NCBI GenBank assembly: GCA_025352225.1
Contig: JANXTT010000010.1
Span: 1-56,554 of the forward strand
Source of the DNA: Mucilaginibacter sp.
GTDB taxonomy: Bacteria > Bacteroidota > Bacteroidia > Sphingobacteriales > Sphingobacteriaceae
Direction of reading: 5' to 3'
DNA length: 56,554 bases
Below are positions 29,501 to 38,603 of this stretch, in pieces; within the stretch, counting starts at the first letter, position 1; each line of letters begins with the position of its first letter. Below the pieces are notes generated by a model. It saw nothing but the letters and a program-made list of their open reading frames with translations, was not told the origin of the DNA and did no database searches. Both the position numbers and the translations under genes were made by a program.

Positions 29501-30680
29501 CGTAATAAACAAGACCCGCGCCATTAGTACCAATCCATAAATTCCCTTTTGCATCCTCGGCAAATACGTTTACATCGTCATAGCTCAGGCTGTTCGGGTC
29601 CGACGAGTAATGGTGGATCAAAGGAAATTTTATAATGTTTTCATGATAGTAATTGACCCCTTTTTTATAGGTGCCCAACCAAATAATGCCCGAGCTGTCT
29701 TTATACATAGATATCACACTATTTTGACTAATGCTTTTTGCATCGTCTTCGCGGTTTACCAGGTATTTGATACTGAAATCCTTCTTATCCAACAAATTGA
29801 TTCCACCATGATCCGTTGCTATCCAAAGCAGCCCCTTGTCATCCTGAATAATGTTATCAATTTTATCTGAATTTAACCTGCTTAATCTGTTTGCTTTTTC
29901 AAAATGTTTTATTGCATTTGTTGTAGTGTTTATATAATACACTCCCAAAGCAAAATTTGAGGCATATAGCCAAACATCATCATCCTTATCTAAAAAAACA
30001 GCATAGATCCGTGGTTTGTTAAAATTAAAACCACTTACACTCAGGCGATAAGTAATTTGTTTGGTATTAATATCAAATTTTTGCAATATCCCATTTAAGG
30101 TTATCATCCAAATGTTGTTCCGGGAATCAACTGCCAGATTTTGAACAGCATCCGGAATTGCTGAAATTGATTTATTAGTATATACAATGTCTGTGTTTTT
30201 TAGCCGTGGATTGTAGCGGTAAACTCCTGTTGGGGTTAAAAATAAAAAATTACCGGTTTTATCTTTCATCAGGCTCATTACATCTCTTCCCGGAATGTGC
30301 AAGCCCGACAAATAACTTCGCCGTTGATTGGTGAATTTTTCTGTTTTTTGATCATAGAAGTTTAAACCTGTACGGTTTTTTAAACAGAGTTTGTTATTGG
30401 GTGCCTCAAAAATGTTTACTATAAAATCGTCGCCCAACGAAGATGTGTCACGAGGGTCATGTTTAAACGATTTAAACTTATACCCATCATAACGATTTAA
30501 GCCAGCCATGGTGCCAAACCACATGAAACCTTTTTTATCTTTTAATATTGCCGTTACGCCGTTATGTAAAAGCCCGTTACTAATAGTTAAATGAGAAAAT
30601 TGATATTGAGTGCTTTGTGCAATAATTTTGTTAATTGAAAAAACAAGTAACAAAAACAGTAAAAATATTTTAAAACGCAT
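26568..30680 (-). CDS. Hybrid two-component system regulator (HTCS) of the polysaccharide utilisation locus
   Basis: A 1370-residue one-protein sensor and transcription factor. A signal peptide (ending IIAQ) is followed by a periplasmic two-propeller sensor made of Reg_prop repeats, many with the WxGT or WIGTxxGGL signature, and a Y_Y_Y domain (about residues 720-800). One membrane helix follows near residue 815. The HisKA domain has His867 in NVSHEFRTPL, then HATPase (NLLSNSFKFT, GIGLAI), a receiver domain with Asp1167 in VVSDISMPEMNG and KPF, and a C-terminal AraC-type helix-turn-helix. HTCS proteins bind oligosaccharide breakdown products in the periplasm and switch on adjacent susCD genes. 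Its position directly before the SusC/D run fits that role. Confidence 0.96.
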   Translation of the reverse strand: MRFKIFLLFLLLVFSINKIIAQSTQYQFSHLTISNGLLHNGVTAILKDKKGFMWFGTMAGLNRYDGYKFKSFKHDPRDTSSLGDDFIVNIFEAPNNKLCLKNRTGLNFYDQKTEKFTNQRRSYLSGLHIPGRDVMSLMKDKTGNFLFLTPTGVYRYNPRLKNTDIVYTNKSISAIPDAVQNLAVDSRNNIWMITLNGILQKFDINTKQITYRLSVSGFNFNKPRIYAVFLDKDDDVWLYASNFALGVYYINTTTNAIKHFEKANRLSRLNSDKIDNIIQDDKGLLWIATDHGGINLLDKKDFSIKYLVNREDDAKSISQNSVISMYKDSSGIIWLGTYKKGVNYYHENIIKFPLIHHYSSDPNSLSYDDVNVFAEDAKGNLWIGTNGAGLVYYDRKSNKFSPYKHSLTNKNTVCNDVIVSLYIDRDKKLWIGTYLGGLDCYDGKTFTHYKHNDTDTNSLSNDCVYGIIEDSEKSMWVGTLGGGLNRLDKQSKTFYHYRHNQKNAIHSDFVMSMLESKAGDIWLRTPEGIDVISKKTGKLLHYFHDDKNSNSLVHNNVSSFFIDSRGWLWAGTREGLSILNLASGKFTNFKKEDGLPNNMVLGILEDNSHNIWLSTAGGLSNVVLTKNKDRLSFSFKNYDESDGLQGLEFNENSAFKTSKDELIFGGANGFNIFDPSNIKPNKNKSDIVLTDLQVLNKSLSPGQEINGNIILPKSITETDFITLPHNENVFSIEFAALDFFDPDKAKLQYMLDGFDKDWLTADNKVRKATYTNLDAGTYTFKVKNANYDGIGNAKKLFLKIKVLPPFWKTPYAYIAYLIMLAGTLLYIRGKGIKKISAQFAVEQERQEAQRMHELDMMKIKFFTNVSHEFRTPLALILAPVDKILKQVIEPDQRKQLQIVNQNARRLLNLVNQLLDFRKMEVHELKLHTTRGDIIAFIQEISESFTDVAEKKNIGFLFDSETDSLQTEFDHDKIERILFNLLSNSFKFTPEHGHVSVLLNLVENSQTVEKNLEIKVIDTGIGIPLDKHDKIFDRFFQNDIPGSMVNQGSGIGLAITKEFVKLHNGTIRVESEPEQGSCFIVSLPVKNNISNTTKTQDVKITSKESETVLSPALRNEKKQTVLIIEDNDDFRFYLKDNLKGVFNIIEAVNGKEGWQKALALHPNLVVSDISMPEMNGIDLCRKIKADPRTSHLPVILLTAITGEEQQIKGLETGATDYLTKPFNFEILLSKIKNILFQQESIRKTYQKQVKVLPSEVTSESPDTIFIQKALQIIDKNIPNPNFSVEELSSEMFVSRVTLYNKMLLLTGKSPVELIRSLRLKRAAQLIEKGHLTISQIAYKVGFKSQKYFVKSFKAEYNTIPSAYLNNKAPQV

Positions 30681-31088
30681 TATCAGTTAGGTCTGTATTG
30701 GATTTACATACGATATACTAATATAAGCAATTATTATGAGGAATGAAATTATTTTATCATATAATCACGCTCATAATTGTTCAATGCGTATTGGCGAGCT
30801 AATTAAAGGCATATAAATAACCTCCTCCCCTGGCTGTTCTCAGGCATACAATCGTTAATAATTTTAATGATGAAAAAATCACCTGTTTTATTAGTCTCTC
30901 AGTACAGCAAGGATACTTACTAACAATCCAACTATATAATGATACTAATAAAGTTATCCTGAAAATATTGCTGATCCATTGTTATGATCTCAAATAAAAA
31001 TAATTCGCAAAAAAAAAACCACCCTTATTTGAATCCCGTAGATTATCATAACTAAGTCAGATTTATAAATTCATATCAAAAATTAATT
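30681..31088. other. Intergenic region between HTCS and ferritin-like genes
   Basis: A 408-base AT-rich stretch between divergent genes, expected to hold both promoters. Seven-base inverted copies (TTATGAG near 30735 and CTCATAA near 30771) are present but too far apart for a clear terminator. No coding frame or RNA gene was recognised. Confidence 0.4.
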
Positions 31089-31799
31089 ATGGAAAACTTA
31101 ACGAGGAATAATGACCTGCTCATAGAAGACGAGAGCAAGTTAAATGCAAAAATACAACGGAGGTCGTTTTTGCGCTATGCAGGAGTTGGCGCTGCAGGAG
31201 TAGGCTTATTAGCTGTTGCTTCATGTAAGAAACACACCGACGATCCTATGGTATCAGCTACAATAGATGTAGGTGGTGGCGATATTGGTGTTTTAAACTA
31301 TGCTTATGCTTTAGAACAATTAGAGGCCGCATTTTATATTAAAGTTGTGGCAAGTCCTTATTCTGGCATGTCAGCTTCCGAATTATCGGCATTTACAGAT
31401 ATCCGCGACCATGAAGTATTACACCGCGAGTTTTTAAAAGCTGCTTTAGGAGCCGCTGCTATCCCAGCGTTATCGGTTAACTTCAGTTCAATTGATTTTA
31501 CAAGCAAAGCCTCTGTATTAGCTGCCGCAAAAGGTTTTGAAGATACTGGTGTATCAGCATATAATGGTGTTGCATACGTAATGCAAAATCCAGCTTATTT
31601 AACACTTGCTGGTAAAATAGTTTCAGTTGAGGCCCGTCATGCTGCATTTATACGCGATATGATAAGTTATGGCTCGTTTGCAGATTCAACTGTTGTTGAT
31701 ACAACTAACGCGTTAGATTTATCACGCATGCCATCACAGGTACTGCCTATTGTAGCAGTTTATTTAAACACATCTATTTCAGCAAATCAATTACCTTAA
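31089..31799 (+). CDS. Ferritin-like domain protein, Tat-type lipoprotein
   Basis: A 236-residue exported protein. The N-terminus carries a twin-arginine motif (QRRSFLRYAG, residues 24-33), a hydrophobic stretch and a lipobox-like AVASC. The rest is a four-helix ferritin-like (Ferritin_2 type) domain. Likely iron ligands are the Glu in LEQLEAAFY, the pair in RDHEVLHREF, the Glu in FEDTGVSAY, and Glu/His in VEARHAAF. Proteins of this family are widespread in Bacteroidota and plant-associated bacteria, often as tandem pairs. Iron storage or desiccation and oxidative stress roles have been proposed, but none is proven here. A paralogue starts 13 bases downstream. Confidence 0.88.
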   Translation: MENLTRNNDLLIEDESKLNAKIQRRSFLRYAGVGAAGVGLLAVASCKKHTDDPMVSATIDVGGGDIGVLNYAYALEQLEAAFYIKVVASPYSGMSASELSAFTDIRDHEVLHREFLKAALGAAAIPALSVNFSSIDFTSKASVLAAAKGFEDTGVSAYNGVAYVMQNPAYLTLAGKIVSVEARHAAFIRDMISYGSFADSTVVDTTNALDLSRMPSQVLPIVAVYLNTSISANQLP

Positions 31800-31811
31800 A
31801 AAAAATTAGTC

Positions 31812-32660
31812 ATGAATATTTTCAGTATAATAGAAGAACTAGAAAAAATCGACCCTGAATTGAATGAAAGGTTCAGTCCTCGTCGTGCAGCGATAAAAAA
31901 CTTAAGTAACTACGGTTCAAAAATAGCACTTGCAGCTTTACCATTTGCCTTAGGTTCATTATTTACCAAAGCTTACGGCCAAACAGCCGTTGGTGATGTA
32001 ACAGGTACATTAAATTTTGCTTTAAAATTAGAATATCTTGAATCTGCTTTTTATAATACAGCTCTTGCAACTCCTGGATTGATTCCTACTGCAGATCTGG
32101 CTGCTTTTCAACTTATTGCAGCGCACGAAAACGCACATGTTAAATTTTTGCAAAATGTTTTAGGAACGTCAGCGGTAGCTCAAACCACTCAGGGTACCAA
32201 TGGTACTTATGATTTTACCGCAGGTGGTTCATTGCCAAATTACTTTGCATCTAAGGATTATGCAACATTCCTGATCGTAGCAAACGCTTTTGAAGATACA
32301 GGTGTTAGGGCGTACAAAGGCCAGGCACCAAATATTATTGGCAATAAAGTAGTTTTAACAGCCGCTTTGAGTATTCATTCCGTTGAAGCTCGTCATGCAT
32401 CGCATGTTCGTACAATTCGCAGGGGAACTACAGCTACACCAAAATCATGGATAACTGGCGCTAATGATACTGGTTTTGCAGGTATAGCCGCTAATTATGC
32501 TGGCGAGGATAATACTATGCAGGGAGGTGTTGATTTAACAACATTAATTAACCCTGTAACTGGCGCTAAATTTACTTCGAGTGTAATAACTGAAGCTTTT
32601 GATGAGCCATTAACTTTCGCCCAGGTTTTACCTTTGGTATCACCATTCGGGGTTAAGTAA
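31812..32660 (+). CDS. Ferritin-like domain protein, exported paralogue
   Basis: A 282-residue protein paralogous to the preceding one. Its N-terminus has PRRAAIKNL and a hydrophobic segment ending in KAYGQ, a Tat-like export signal without a lipobox. The ferritin-like ligands are conserved: LEYLESAFY, AAHENAHVKF, FEDTGVRAY and VEARHASHV. It is longer than its neighbour by a C-terminal segment (about residues 205-282) that includes ITEAFDEPL. The pair is probably co-transcribed, with a strong terminator just downstream. The first protein would be membrane-anchored and this one soluble in the periplasm, which suggests two components of one assembly. Confidence 0.88.
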   Translation: MNIFSIIEELEKIDPELNERFSPRRAAIKNLSNYGSKIALAALPFALGSLFTKAYGQTAVGDVTGTLNFALKLEYLESAFYNTALATPGLIPTADLAAFQLIAAHENAHVKFLQNVLGTSAVAQTTQGTNGTYDFTAGGSLPNYFASKDYATFLIVANAFEDTGVRAYKGQAPNIIGNKVVLTAALSIHSVEARHASHVRTIRRGTTATPKSWITGANDTGFAGIAANYAGEDNTMQGGVDLTTLINPVTGAKFTSSVITEAFDEPLTFAQVLPLVSPFGVK

Positions 32661-32677
32661 TATCTAGTTTTTCAATA

Positions 32678-32720
32678 AAAAACGCGGAGGTATCAAACTA
32701 ATTGATATGTCCGCGTTTTA
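32678..32720 (+). terminator. Rho-independent terminator after the ferritin-like pair
   Basis: A 10-bp outer stem (32679-32688 with 32710-32719) stacks on an inner 6-bp stem (32691-32696 with 32702-32707) with a 5-base loop. The outer arm ends in TTTT, and a further T tract follows at 32722. It starts 18 bases after the stop codon of the second ferritin-like gene. Confidence 0.85.
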
Positions 32721-33054
32721 GTTTTTCAATACAGGAGTGTATATCTTTGCCCGGGTATATCCCAAACCTTTCCTAATAAGTTGTTTATAGTCCCATATAA
32801 ACATTAAATACGCATAAACAACTGGTTACCAACCTATATCAAAGGGCACTTACCATAACAATTGATTGTAAGCCGCGGCCGTAACGTACCTAAGTAATAT
32901 GTTTTATACTTTTCAGTGCAAAACTGACCGGTCACTCGGGCGGCAGGCAAACTTTATTTTCCTCCATTTGAAATTTCAATAAGGCTAGCTTGTAATAAAT
33001 ACATGCTAAAGCAATTTCCATAAACCATAAAAAAAAATTAATTTGAGGCGATAA
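32721..33054. other. Intergenic region upstream of the sigma factor gene
   Basis: A 334-base stretch with no coding frame, RNA gene or strong hairpin that I could recognise. It presumably carries the sigma factor promoter. An A-rich run precedes the ATG at 33055. Confidence 0.4.
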
Positions 33055-33627
33055 ATGAATTGGTTTAATAAATCAAAAAAATCTGATCCTGAAAATGATG
33101 AGGTTCTGCTAAAGCGGTATCGCCAAAGTGGTGATCTGGCTGTGTTGGCTGAGTTGTTTCAGGGTTATACCTCTATGGTTTATTATATTTGTTTAAGATA
33201 CTTACAGGATGGCGATTTGAGTAAGGATGCGGTAATGCAAATATTTGAAGAGCTTATTAATAAAGTAAACCGTCAGGAAATCAACCAGTTCAGCAGTTGG
33301 TTGTATGTGTTGAGCCGTAATTATTGTTTAATGCAATTACGCTCAGCCAAAAAAATGACATACACCACTATAGATGAATTTATGGAATTACCTATAGTGT
33401 TGCATCAGGGAAATGAAAACAAGGAACAACAACTTACTGTTATGGAGCTTTGTATGGAAAAACTGCCCCTGGCACAAAAACAAAGTATTGATCTATTTTT
33501 TTTGAATGAAAAATGTTATAAGGAAATAACTGATTTAACGGGGTATAGTTTAAATGAAGTTAAAAGTTATATCCAAAACGGAAAAAGGAATTTAAAAATT
33601 TGCATGGAGAAAAATAGTGAGCCATAA
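33055..33627 (+). CDS. RNA polymerase ECF-type sigma-70 factor
   Basis: A 190-residue sigma factor. Region 2 lies around residues 25-100 (LAELFQGYTSMVYYICLRYL, then FSSWLYVLSRNYCLMQLR). Region 4, around residues 125-180, contains a helix-turn-helix (CYKEITDLTGYSLNEVKSYIQNGKRNL). Length and layout match ECF factors. Its stop overlaps the start of the next gene by 11 bases, which implies coupled translation with the membrane protein encoded there, the expected anti-sigma partner. ECF factors of Bacteroidota often respond to TonB-dependent transporters, but the target regulon is not shown by the sequence. Confidence 0.9.
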   Translation: MNWFNKSKKSDPENDEVLLKRYRQSGDLAVLAELFQGYTSMVYYICLRYLQDGDLSKDAVMQIFEELINKVNRQEINQFSSWLYVLSRNYCLMQLRSAKKMTYTTIDEFMELPIVLHQGNENKEQQLTVMELCMEKLPLAQKQSIDLFFLNEKCYKEITDLTGYSLNEVKSYIQNGKRNLKICMEKNSEP

Positions 33628-34900
33628 TAAACCCGACATATCGCAAATACGGAAGTACCTTAACGGGGAACTTGATGCACGAGCTATGTATGAGCTGGAG
33701 TTACTTGCACATCACGATCCGCTTTTAATGGATTTGATAAGAGGCATGGAGTATGGGGATGAAAAAGGTCATCAGCATAACCTCAACCAAATTGATCAAC
33801 TGGTAAATAAACGTGTACAGCAAGAAAAAAAGCGGAGTATTGCGCTATGGAAATTGTGGCCGCTTGCTGCATCGTTGCTTGTTGGGTTAACTCTTGGTGG
33901 CTTCTGGCTGCTTCATCAACAACTACCCAAACCACTCATAACTGCAAGTACAACGCCTACTGCTCAAACCAAAAATTTAAGAACAGAGATTTTACCCGTT
34001 AAAAAACCTATTTTACCATCAGACAAATCCGGAATTTTTGCAAAAAATTATCGTAAAAGTAATATTGTGCACCAATATATCTCAGCCATTAGCCGCAAAT
34101 CGGATAAAGATACAAAGCTACAGGCTTCTATTAATAACCCACTTTCTTATAAAAACAGCGCACACCAGTTAAAAGAAGTAATGATAATTGGTTATACCGC
34201 AGAAAACAAAAAAAGTATTTCGGCTTCTGTGAGTAGCGTTAGTACAATGGATTTAAAGATCCGCCCTGACACGTCAATTAATAGAGCATTGGCCGGAAGA
34301 GCATTTGGTTTAAATCTCGAAAATGACGGATTAAAGCATGGTTATACTCAACAGGTTATTACTGGCAGAGTTGTAGATAAAGAATACAATACCCCATTGC
34401 CCGGTGTTTCGGTTAAGATAAGAGGCACTCAAAACAGTACACAAACAGATACCGGTGGAAGATTCAGAATTGTAGCACCAATAAAGGGTAAAAAACTGGA
34501 TATAGCCATGATTGGTTATAACGAACAACAAATTAAAATTCAAAACAATGACAGTTTAAAAATTGCATTATCAGCAAGTTCAAACTCACTCAATGAGGTA
34601 GTAGTTGAAGGATATGGTACCGCAAAAATACCGCAAAAGCCAAAACCAATAGTTGGCTGGAAAACATACAAAAAATATATCGACGAAAATGCCATTATGC
34701 CTAATGGCAAAACCGGTACGGTTAAGTTAGCATTTACTGTAGATAGTAAAGGCGAGATTAGTAATATAAGAATAATAAAAGGCTTAAATGATATAATGAA
34801 TCAAAAAGCTATTGAACTGATACATAATGGTCCAAAATACGTTGGTGATGAAGATAGATTACCAAAAGAAATTAAACTTAAAATAAAGTTCCATAAATAA
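33617..34900 (+). CDS. Mosaic anti-sigma-like membrane protein with SusC-like and TonB C-terminal domains
   Basis: A 427-residue protein starting at a GTG inside the sigma factor gene. The N-terminal 75 residues form a cytoplasmic helical region (ISQIRKYLNGELDARAMYELE) like anti-sigma domains. One membrane helix follows (about residues 77-97). Outside the membrane comes a segment resembling a SusC plug start (KEVMIIGYTAENKKSISAS, then INRALAGRAFGLNL), then a carboxypeptidase-D-regulatory-like domain (ITGRVVDKEYNTPLPGVSVKI, residues 245-315), and a TonB C-terminal domain (residues 350-425, GTVKLAFTVDSKGEISNIRI). It should span the inner membrane and reach the outer membrane. It could hold the sigma factor and release it when an outer-membrane transporter is engaged. 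Confidence 0.82.
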   Translation: MSHNKPDISQIRKYLNGELDARAMYELELLAHHDPLLMDLIRGMEYGDEKGHQHNLNQIDQLVNKRVQQEKKRSIALWKLWPLAASLLVGLTLGGFWLLHQQLPKPLITASTTPTAQTKNLRTEILPVKKPILPSDKSGIFAKNYRKSNIVHQYISAISRKSDKDTKLQASINNPLSYKNSAHQLKEVMIIGYTAENKKSISASVSSVSTMDLKIRPDTSINRALAGRAFGLNLENDGLKHGYTQQVITGRVVDKEYNTPLPGVSVKIRGTQNSTQTDTGGRFRIVAPIKGKKLDIAMIGYNEQQIKIQNNDSLKIALSASSNSLNEVVVEGYGTAKIPQKPKPIVGWKTYKKYIDENAIMPNGKTGTVKLAFTVDSKGEISNIRIIKGLNDIMNQKAIELIHNGPKYVGDEDRLPKEIKLKIKFHK

Positions 34901-35343
34901 TATATCCAGATTCATCTTTAATGTAATATTCATATATTACATTAACACTTCTTTATAAATCATCCCCCTGTTCCCCATTTAATATAGCACTAAATATTTA
35001 CAAATTACTCATGCAAATTGATCTGTATAACTGCAATATTTTATACATAGCTACCTCCTCGTATACTGCTTATTATAATTGAGTTAACAAAAGAGCTGGT
35101 TAAAATTTACTATTAGCACAGTTAAACATTTGCAGTAAAGTAATACTGAACATATGGTACCCTATAAATAAACATATGTAAAATATAAATTAAATATTTT
35201 TACTCACCAAAAAGTCATTAAATAAACCTAGTGACTTGCCCTTGCAGCGTATTAAAATAACTTGATGTAAGTACATTGTTGCGTGTGCTTACCTGGTATT
35301 TGAATTTATTAACCAATTTATATTACATCTTTATTTAAACACT
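34901..35343. other. Intergenic region upstream of the GH74 gene
   Basis: A 443-base AT-rich region with no coding frame. It separates the sigma/anti-sigma pair from the GH74 enzyme and should carry the GH74 promoter. Only a partial -7-like box (GGTATTTG, 35292-35299) is seen, so no promoter is called. Confidence 0.4.
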
Positions 35344-38300
35344 ATGAGAAAAATTTCATTACTTAAACGCCGGGTCTTATTACTTGTATGCGTTTTTCTT
35401 TTAACGTCCGTATTTACGAGGGCACAAACAACTGAACAGTATAATTGGGGCAATGTAGCCATTGGGGGTGGCGGCTTTGTATCGGGTATTATTACCAGTA
35501 AAACCCAGCCCGGGCTGATGTATGCTCGCACCGATGTGGGCGGAGCCTACCGCTGGGACATAGCAAATAGCAAATGGATACCATTAGTAGATTTTGCTGA
35601 TGAAAATACTCAGGGACTTTTAGGGGTCGAATCGTTAGCTACTGATGCGCTTAACCCCAGTAATGTATACCTCGCTGCTGGCATATCTTATTTTAATGGC
35701 GGTAAAAGTTATATTCTTCGCTCTACCGATTACGGTGCTACATTTACAGTTACCGATGTTACTTCTCAATTTAAGATCAACGGGAACGCAATTGGGCGGG
35801 GTACCGGCGAAAAGCTGCAGGTTGACCCAAACAACAGTTCTGTTTTATATTGCGGAACCCAGTCAAATGGTTTGTTTAAAAGCACTAATTCGGGCTCTAG
35901 CTGGAGCAATGTTTCTTCGCTTAACGTAAATACTACAGCTAATGGCAACGGAATAAGTTTTGTTGTACTGGATAAATCGAGTGTTTCGGGCGGCGTTACC
36001 AAGCGTATATTTGCTGGCATATCCCGCACAGGCAACAATAGTAATTTGTACAAAAGCGAAGATGGCGGCTCAACCTTCTCCGCGCTGGTCAACCCTAATC
36101 TGGGCGCGGGTTTAATGCCTATGCGGGCCGTGTTATCTGGCAATAATGCATCATTATTTATCACTTATGCCAATGGCTCCGGCCCTTTTGGTACAACTGC
36201 GGAACCTTGTAATACCGGGGAGATATGGAAATACACTATCGCTGGCGGAACCTGGAGCAATATCACACCACTATCAGCAGGTAACCGGGTAAACAAAGCT
36301 TATTGCGGCATTAGTGTTGACCCTAATAACGCCAGCCGTTTAGTAGCCTCTACCACCAATACTTACGATTTTCAATACGGTTCTACTTATGGCGATAAGA
36401 TCTATTATTCTACAGACGGCGGTTCAAACTGGACAGATGTTGTAGCAAGAGGTTTTAGTTTAGATGCCAACGGCATTACATGGGTACCGGGGCAATCTAT
36501 CCATTGGGCGGGTTGTGTAGAGTTTGACCCATCAAATACCAGCCGTGTTTATATAGTATCGGGTAATGGGTTATATGTAAACGACGACATTAATGCTAGT
36601 GCAGGCATTTGGAAATTTGATGTTAAGGGCCTCGAAGAAACCGTTCCCCTTAATATTGTAAGCATTAAAAACGGCCCATTTTTATCAGTTATTGGCGATT
36701 ATGATGGTTTCAGACATACAGACGCGGCACAATATGCACCAATACATAACCCACGAATGGGAACAACCAGCGGGTTAGATTATGCGGTAAATAACGGCAA
36801 TAAAATAGTACGTGTGGGGAACTCAATGTATTATTCAAATGACCAGGGTGTAACCTGGACAAAATCTTCCGTATTAAAGGGTACAGGTGGGCAGGTGGCT
36901 TTATCAGCAGATGGAAGTGTACTATTACATTGCCCGGACAACTCTACTACCACCTACCGCTCAACCGACAATGGCTCAAATTGGAACAACGTATCAGGGC
37001 TTAATATCAATAACGCCCGCCCGGTTGCAGATGGCTCAAATTCAAACAAATTTTATGCCTATAATAATAATGATGGCAGTTTTATGGTGAGCACTAATGG
37101 CGGTGTATCATTTAACGCAGCACCAAATGGTACAAATAGCGGAGGCTCAAAAATAATCCGCACTATTCCGGGTAGAGAGGGAACAGTATGGATACCTTTA
37201 TATGGTGGTGGTTTAGCATACACCGAAGATGGTGGCGCTACCGCTTTCAAAAAAATAAACGCGGTAACCAGTTGCAGTGCCGTGGGCATGGGTATGGCAC
37301 TTAATACAGGCGGTTACGAAACTATTTTTATTTGGGGAACAGTTGCAGGTGTAACAGGCTTACATCGTTCAACAGATAAAGGGGTAACCTGGGTTCGTGT
37401 AAATGATGACATGCACCAGTATGGCGGCCCTGCTAATGGCCAATTTGTAATGGGTGATAAAAATATTTATGGCCGGGTTTACCTTAGTACTGCGGGCCGG
37501 GGTATTGCTTATGGTTCAGCAAAATCGGTAACAGCGGCATTGAGTGTTGATCCTACCACTTTAACATTCTCATCAGCAACCGGTTCACAAACAGTAACCA
37601 TAACTTCTACTCAAAACTGGACGATTACTGACAATCAAAGTTGGATCACTACATCAAAAACCAGTGGTAGCAATAATTCAACTTTTACAGTTACAGTAAG
37701 TGCCAATAATGGATCAACTACGCGTACAGGTTCTGTAACCGTAACTAGTGGAAGCATAACAAGGGTGATAGAAATTAACCAGAACTACAATTGCACACCA
37801 ACAACCATAACACCATACGTAAAAGTTAACACAAACGCGTGGGCGCAAACACAAAGTGCAACGCTTGCTGTGGGCGGTACATTAATAATGGGACCACAAC
37901 CCAACGTTACCGCAACATGGGATTGGACCGGCCCAAACGGTTTTACATCAACAGCCAGGGAAATTACCTTATCGAATATACAAGCTAATCAGGGAGGAAA
38001 TTATGTTGCCACATATACCAATGCTGGTGGATGTAAACAGAGCCAGACCTTTAACATAACAGTAACCGGAGGAGCCGCGCCGATATCAAGTTTTGCAAGC
38101 AAATCTAACGGTGCTGATACGATTAGCATACAAGTACCTGTAAGTACTATGATTGTATATCCTAATCCGGTTGAAAGCAATGTTACCGTTTTAATTCCTA
38201 AAGATATGGTTGGCGGTAAAATTAAAGTAGTGAGCTTGATTAATGGAACTACTGTTTATACTGGGACAGCAACACAAGCTGATATTGTTTTAGATATGAG

Positions 38301-38379
38301 TCAACTACATACAGGGCTCTACATTATAAATGTTAGCAATAACAAGCAAAGCATGAGTACTAAAATTTTAAAGAAATAG
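35344..38379 (+). CDS. GH74 xyloglucanase-like enzyme with BACON, Ig-like and T9SS sorting domains
   Basis: A 1011-residue secreted protein with a signal peptide ending near FTRAQ (residue 27). Residues about 30-735 form two propellers with repeated sialidase/BNR-type Asp boxes (for example STDYGATF, STDNGSNW, STDKGVTW). The GH74 catalytic aspartates are probably Asp64 in ARTDVGGAYRW and Asp452 in GDYDGFRH. A BACON domain follows (about residues 737-820, containing STQNWTITDNQSWITTS), then an Ig-like domain, then a type IX secretion sorting domain (VYPNPVESNVTVLIP to KILKK). GH74 enzymes cut the beta-1,4-glucan backbone of xyloglucan. The T9SS tail sends it to the cell surface or medium. Confidence 0.9.
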   Translation: MRKISLLKRRVLLLVCVFLLTSVFTRAQTTEQYNWGNVAIGGGGFVSGIITSKTQPGLMYARTDVGGAYRWDIANSKWIPLVDFADENTQGLLGVESLATDALNPSNVYLAAGISYFNGGKSYILRSTDYGATFTVTDVTSQFKINGNAIGRGTGEKLQVDPNNSSVLYCGTQSNGLFKSTNSGSSWSNVSSLNVNTTANGNGISFVVLDKSSVSGGVTKRIFAGISRTGNNSNLYKSEDGGSTFSALVNPNLGAGLMPMRAVLSGNNASLFITYANGSGPFGTTAEPCNTGEIWKYTIAGGTWSNITPLSAGNRVNKAYCGISVDPNNASRLVASTTNTYDFQYGSTYGDKIYYSTDGGSNWTDVVARGFSLDANGITWVPGQSIHWAGCVEFDPSNTSRVYIVSGNGLYVNDDINASAGIWKFDVKGLEETVPLNIVSIKNGPFLSVIGDYDGFRHTDAAQYAPIHNPRMGTTSGLDYAVNNGNKIVRVGNSMYYSNDQGVTWTKSSVLKGTGGQVALSADGSVLLHCPDNSTTTYRSTDNGSNWNNVSGLNINNARPVADGSNSNKFYAYNNNDGSFMVSTNGGVSFNAAPNGTNSGGSKIIRTIPGREGTVWIPLYGGGLAYTEDGGATAFKKINAVTSCSAVGMGMALNTGGYETIFIWGTVAGVTGLHRSTDKGVTWVRVNDDMHQYGGPANGQFVMGDKNIYGRVYLSTAGRGIAYGSAKSVTAALSVDPTTLTFSSATGSQTVTITSTQNWTITDNQSWITTSKTSGSNNSTFTVTVSANNGSTTRTGSVTVTSGSITRVIEINQNYNCTPTTITPYVKVNTNAWAQTQSATLAVGGTLIMGPQPNVTATWDWTGPNGFTSTAREITLSNIQANQGGNYVATYTNAGGCKQSQTFNITVTGGAAPISSFASKSNGADTISIQVPVSTMIVYPNPVESNVTVLIPKDMVGGKIKVVSLINGTTVYTGTATQADIVLDMSQLHTGLYIINVSNNKQSMSTKILKK

Positions 38380-38406
38380 ATTTAAAAAAACGATTTCTCT
38401 GTAATA

Positions 38407-38440
38407 CAAAACCCTCTCGTTTTTCGAGAGGGTTTTGTTG
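38407..38440 (+). terminator. Rho-independent terminator after the GH74 gene
   Basis: A perfect 13-bp stem (38407-38419 with 38425-38437), a 5-base T loop, and T residues on the 3' side. It lies 27 bases after the stop codon. Its A-rich 5' arm also allows minus-strand function, but no minus-strand gene ends here. Confidence 0.9.
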
Positions 38441-38603
38441 TTTATATATTGGACGGCAGTAATATTAAAGCTGTAACTGAAAGTAATTCCAATAGTAAGA
38501 GTAACCTATTGACCGGAACAATCTGTTATAAATCACTATATTTAATATATAATAATTTGGGGGCTATTAATTAGCAATAATACTAAACTTCATATAGTAC
38601 AAA

